Part shown: positions 4,861 through 5,186 of the stretch, piece by piece
Layout of the letters: the number at the start of each line of letters is the position of its first letter
Position numbering within the stretch: the stretch's first letter is position 1
NCBI GenBank assembly: GCA_003250235.1
Contig: QKGY01000292.1
Coordinates: forward strand, 1 to 5,186
DNA: 5,186 nt
Source: Desulfuromonadaceae bacterium
GTDB taxonomy: Bacteria; Desulfobacterota; Desulfuromonadia; Desulfuromonadales; SZUA-540
Direction of reading: 5' to 3'
Position numbers and translations under genes: made by a program
Notes under the pieces: generated by a model
The model's input: only the letters and a program-made list of their open reading frames with translations
The model's database searches: none
What the model was told of the DNA's origin: nothing

Positions 4861-5186
4861 CGCGGCGGGTCCTCCTGATCCTGACCCTGCTTCTGCCCGG
4901 CCTGGCTTTTGCCGCCGCGGAGCAGAGCGTCTGTTACGGCACCCCGAGCTCCGGCAGACTGGAAGGGGGTGTTTCCCTGCCTTCTTTCGGCCCCAATTTT
5001 CACAGCTACAGTTCGCTGGGCAACCTCCTGGGGCGCACCTACGTGCACAGCCGGGTGAGGGACGTGATCCTCTCCGCCTACAAAGACCTCGAAACCCGCC
5101 TCCCCGGTACGGTCTTCGTCTACGGGGAGACGGGCTACCGCGAGGGCGGCCCCTTCAAACCGCACAAGACGCACCAGAACGGCCTC
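4857..5186 (+). CDS. mepA: Penicillin-insensitive murein endopeptidase (MepA, peptidase M74 family), 3' end missing
   Basis: The gene runs off the window; 110 residues are visible, against a usual length of about 270. Residues 1-19 or 20 are a signal peptide (MTRR, a leucine-rich core, then AFA-A), so the enzyme acts in the periplasm. The mature part carries M74 hallmarks in order: YGTPSSGRL (27-35), SLPSFGPNFHSYSSLG (40-55), LGRTYVHSRVRDV (58-70), FVYGETGY (87-94) and PHKTHQNGL (102-110). H103 and H106 match the histidines of the conserved HxxH segment, which supplies a zinc ligand in MepA. The remaining ligands (an Asp soon after, and a later His) lie beyond the window. Known MepA enzymes cleave the D-Ala-mDAP cross-links of peptidoglycan and resist beta-lactams. 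The ATG overlaps the methyltransferase stop by ATGA, so the gene depends at least partly on that transcript. Confidence 0.92.
   Translation, partial: MTRRVLLILTLLLPGLAFAAAEQSVCYGTPSSGRLEGGVSLPSFGPNFHSYSSLGNLLGRTYVHSRVRDVILSAYKDLETRLPGTVFVYGETGYREGGPFKPHKTHQNGL

Noticed and set aside
4758..5174. Minus-strand reading frame of 138 codons opposite the mepA-like gene
   Set aside because: It is a shadow of the M74 endopeptidase, which has many conserved motifs on the plus strand.

Overview
The window suggests a Gram-negative bacterium of middling to high GC. Two genes encode classical secretory signal peptides, one gene is a MepA-type peptidoglycan endopeptidase, and the gene style (DUF2135 and PEGA-like secreted proteins, a CBS/HD regulator) resembles Desulfuromonas/Geobacter-type deltaproteobacteria. 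That lineage is a loose inference; no RNA gene or marker is present to fix it.

Layout: (1) Bases 1-1889, plus strand, hold a two-gene unit. The first is the 3' part of a multidomain beta-rich protein (PEGA-like, acidic linker, Ig-like, C-terminal DUF2135/YfaP-type). After 17 nt comes a secreted helical-repeat protein with six cysteines in its mature part. (2) Bases 1923-3308, minus strand and convergent with that unit, hold a single gene that appears to join a CBS pair, a HEPN-type helical domain with an RNNLAH (RX4H) motif, and a C-terminal HD domain like that of CCA-adding enzymes. A good sigma70-like promoter and Shine-Dalgarno lie upstream and favour an ATG at 3308 over the longest frame. 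(3) Bases 3309-3492 are a divergent intergenic region with a 12-bp inverted repeat. (4) Bases 3493-3966, plus strand, encode a small zinc-ribbon membrane protein. (5) Bases 3967-4242 are noncoding and unusually rich in short direct and inverted repeats. (6) From 4243 to the window end, plus strand, a SAM-dependent methyltransferase is coupled by an ATGA overlap to a signal-peptide-bearing MepA-like murein endopeptidase that runs off the window.

How the genes fit together: the first two genes probably act in the cell envelope or outside the cell. The last two probably share a transcript, but a functional tie between methyltransferase and endopeptidase is not evident. The CBS-HEPN-HD gene stands alone and is the most interesting element. 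By eye it could be a ligand-gated RNase joined to a phosphohydrolase, which would fit RNA stress response or defence, but this is a hypothesis. By eye the two 5' genes and the zinc-ribbon gene are more AT-rich than the CBS-HEPN-HD gene and the last two genes, so the segment may be a mosaic of accessory and core DNA.
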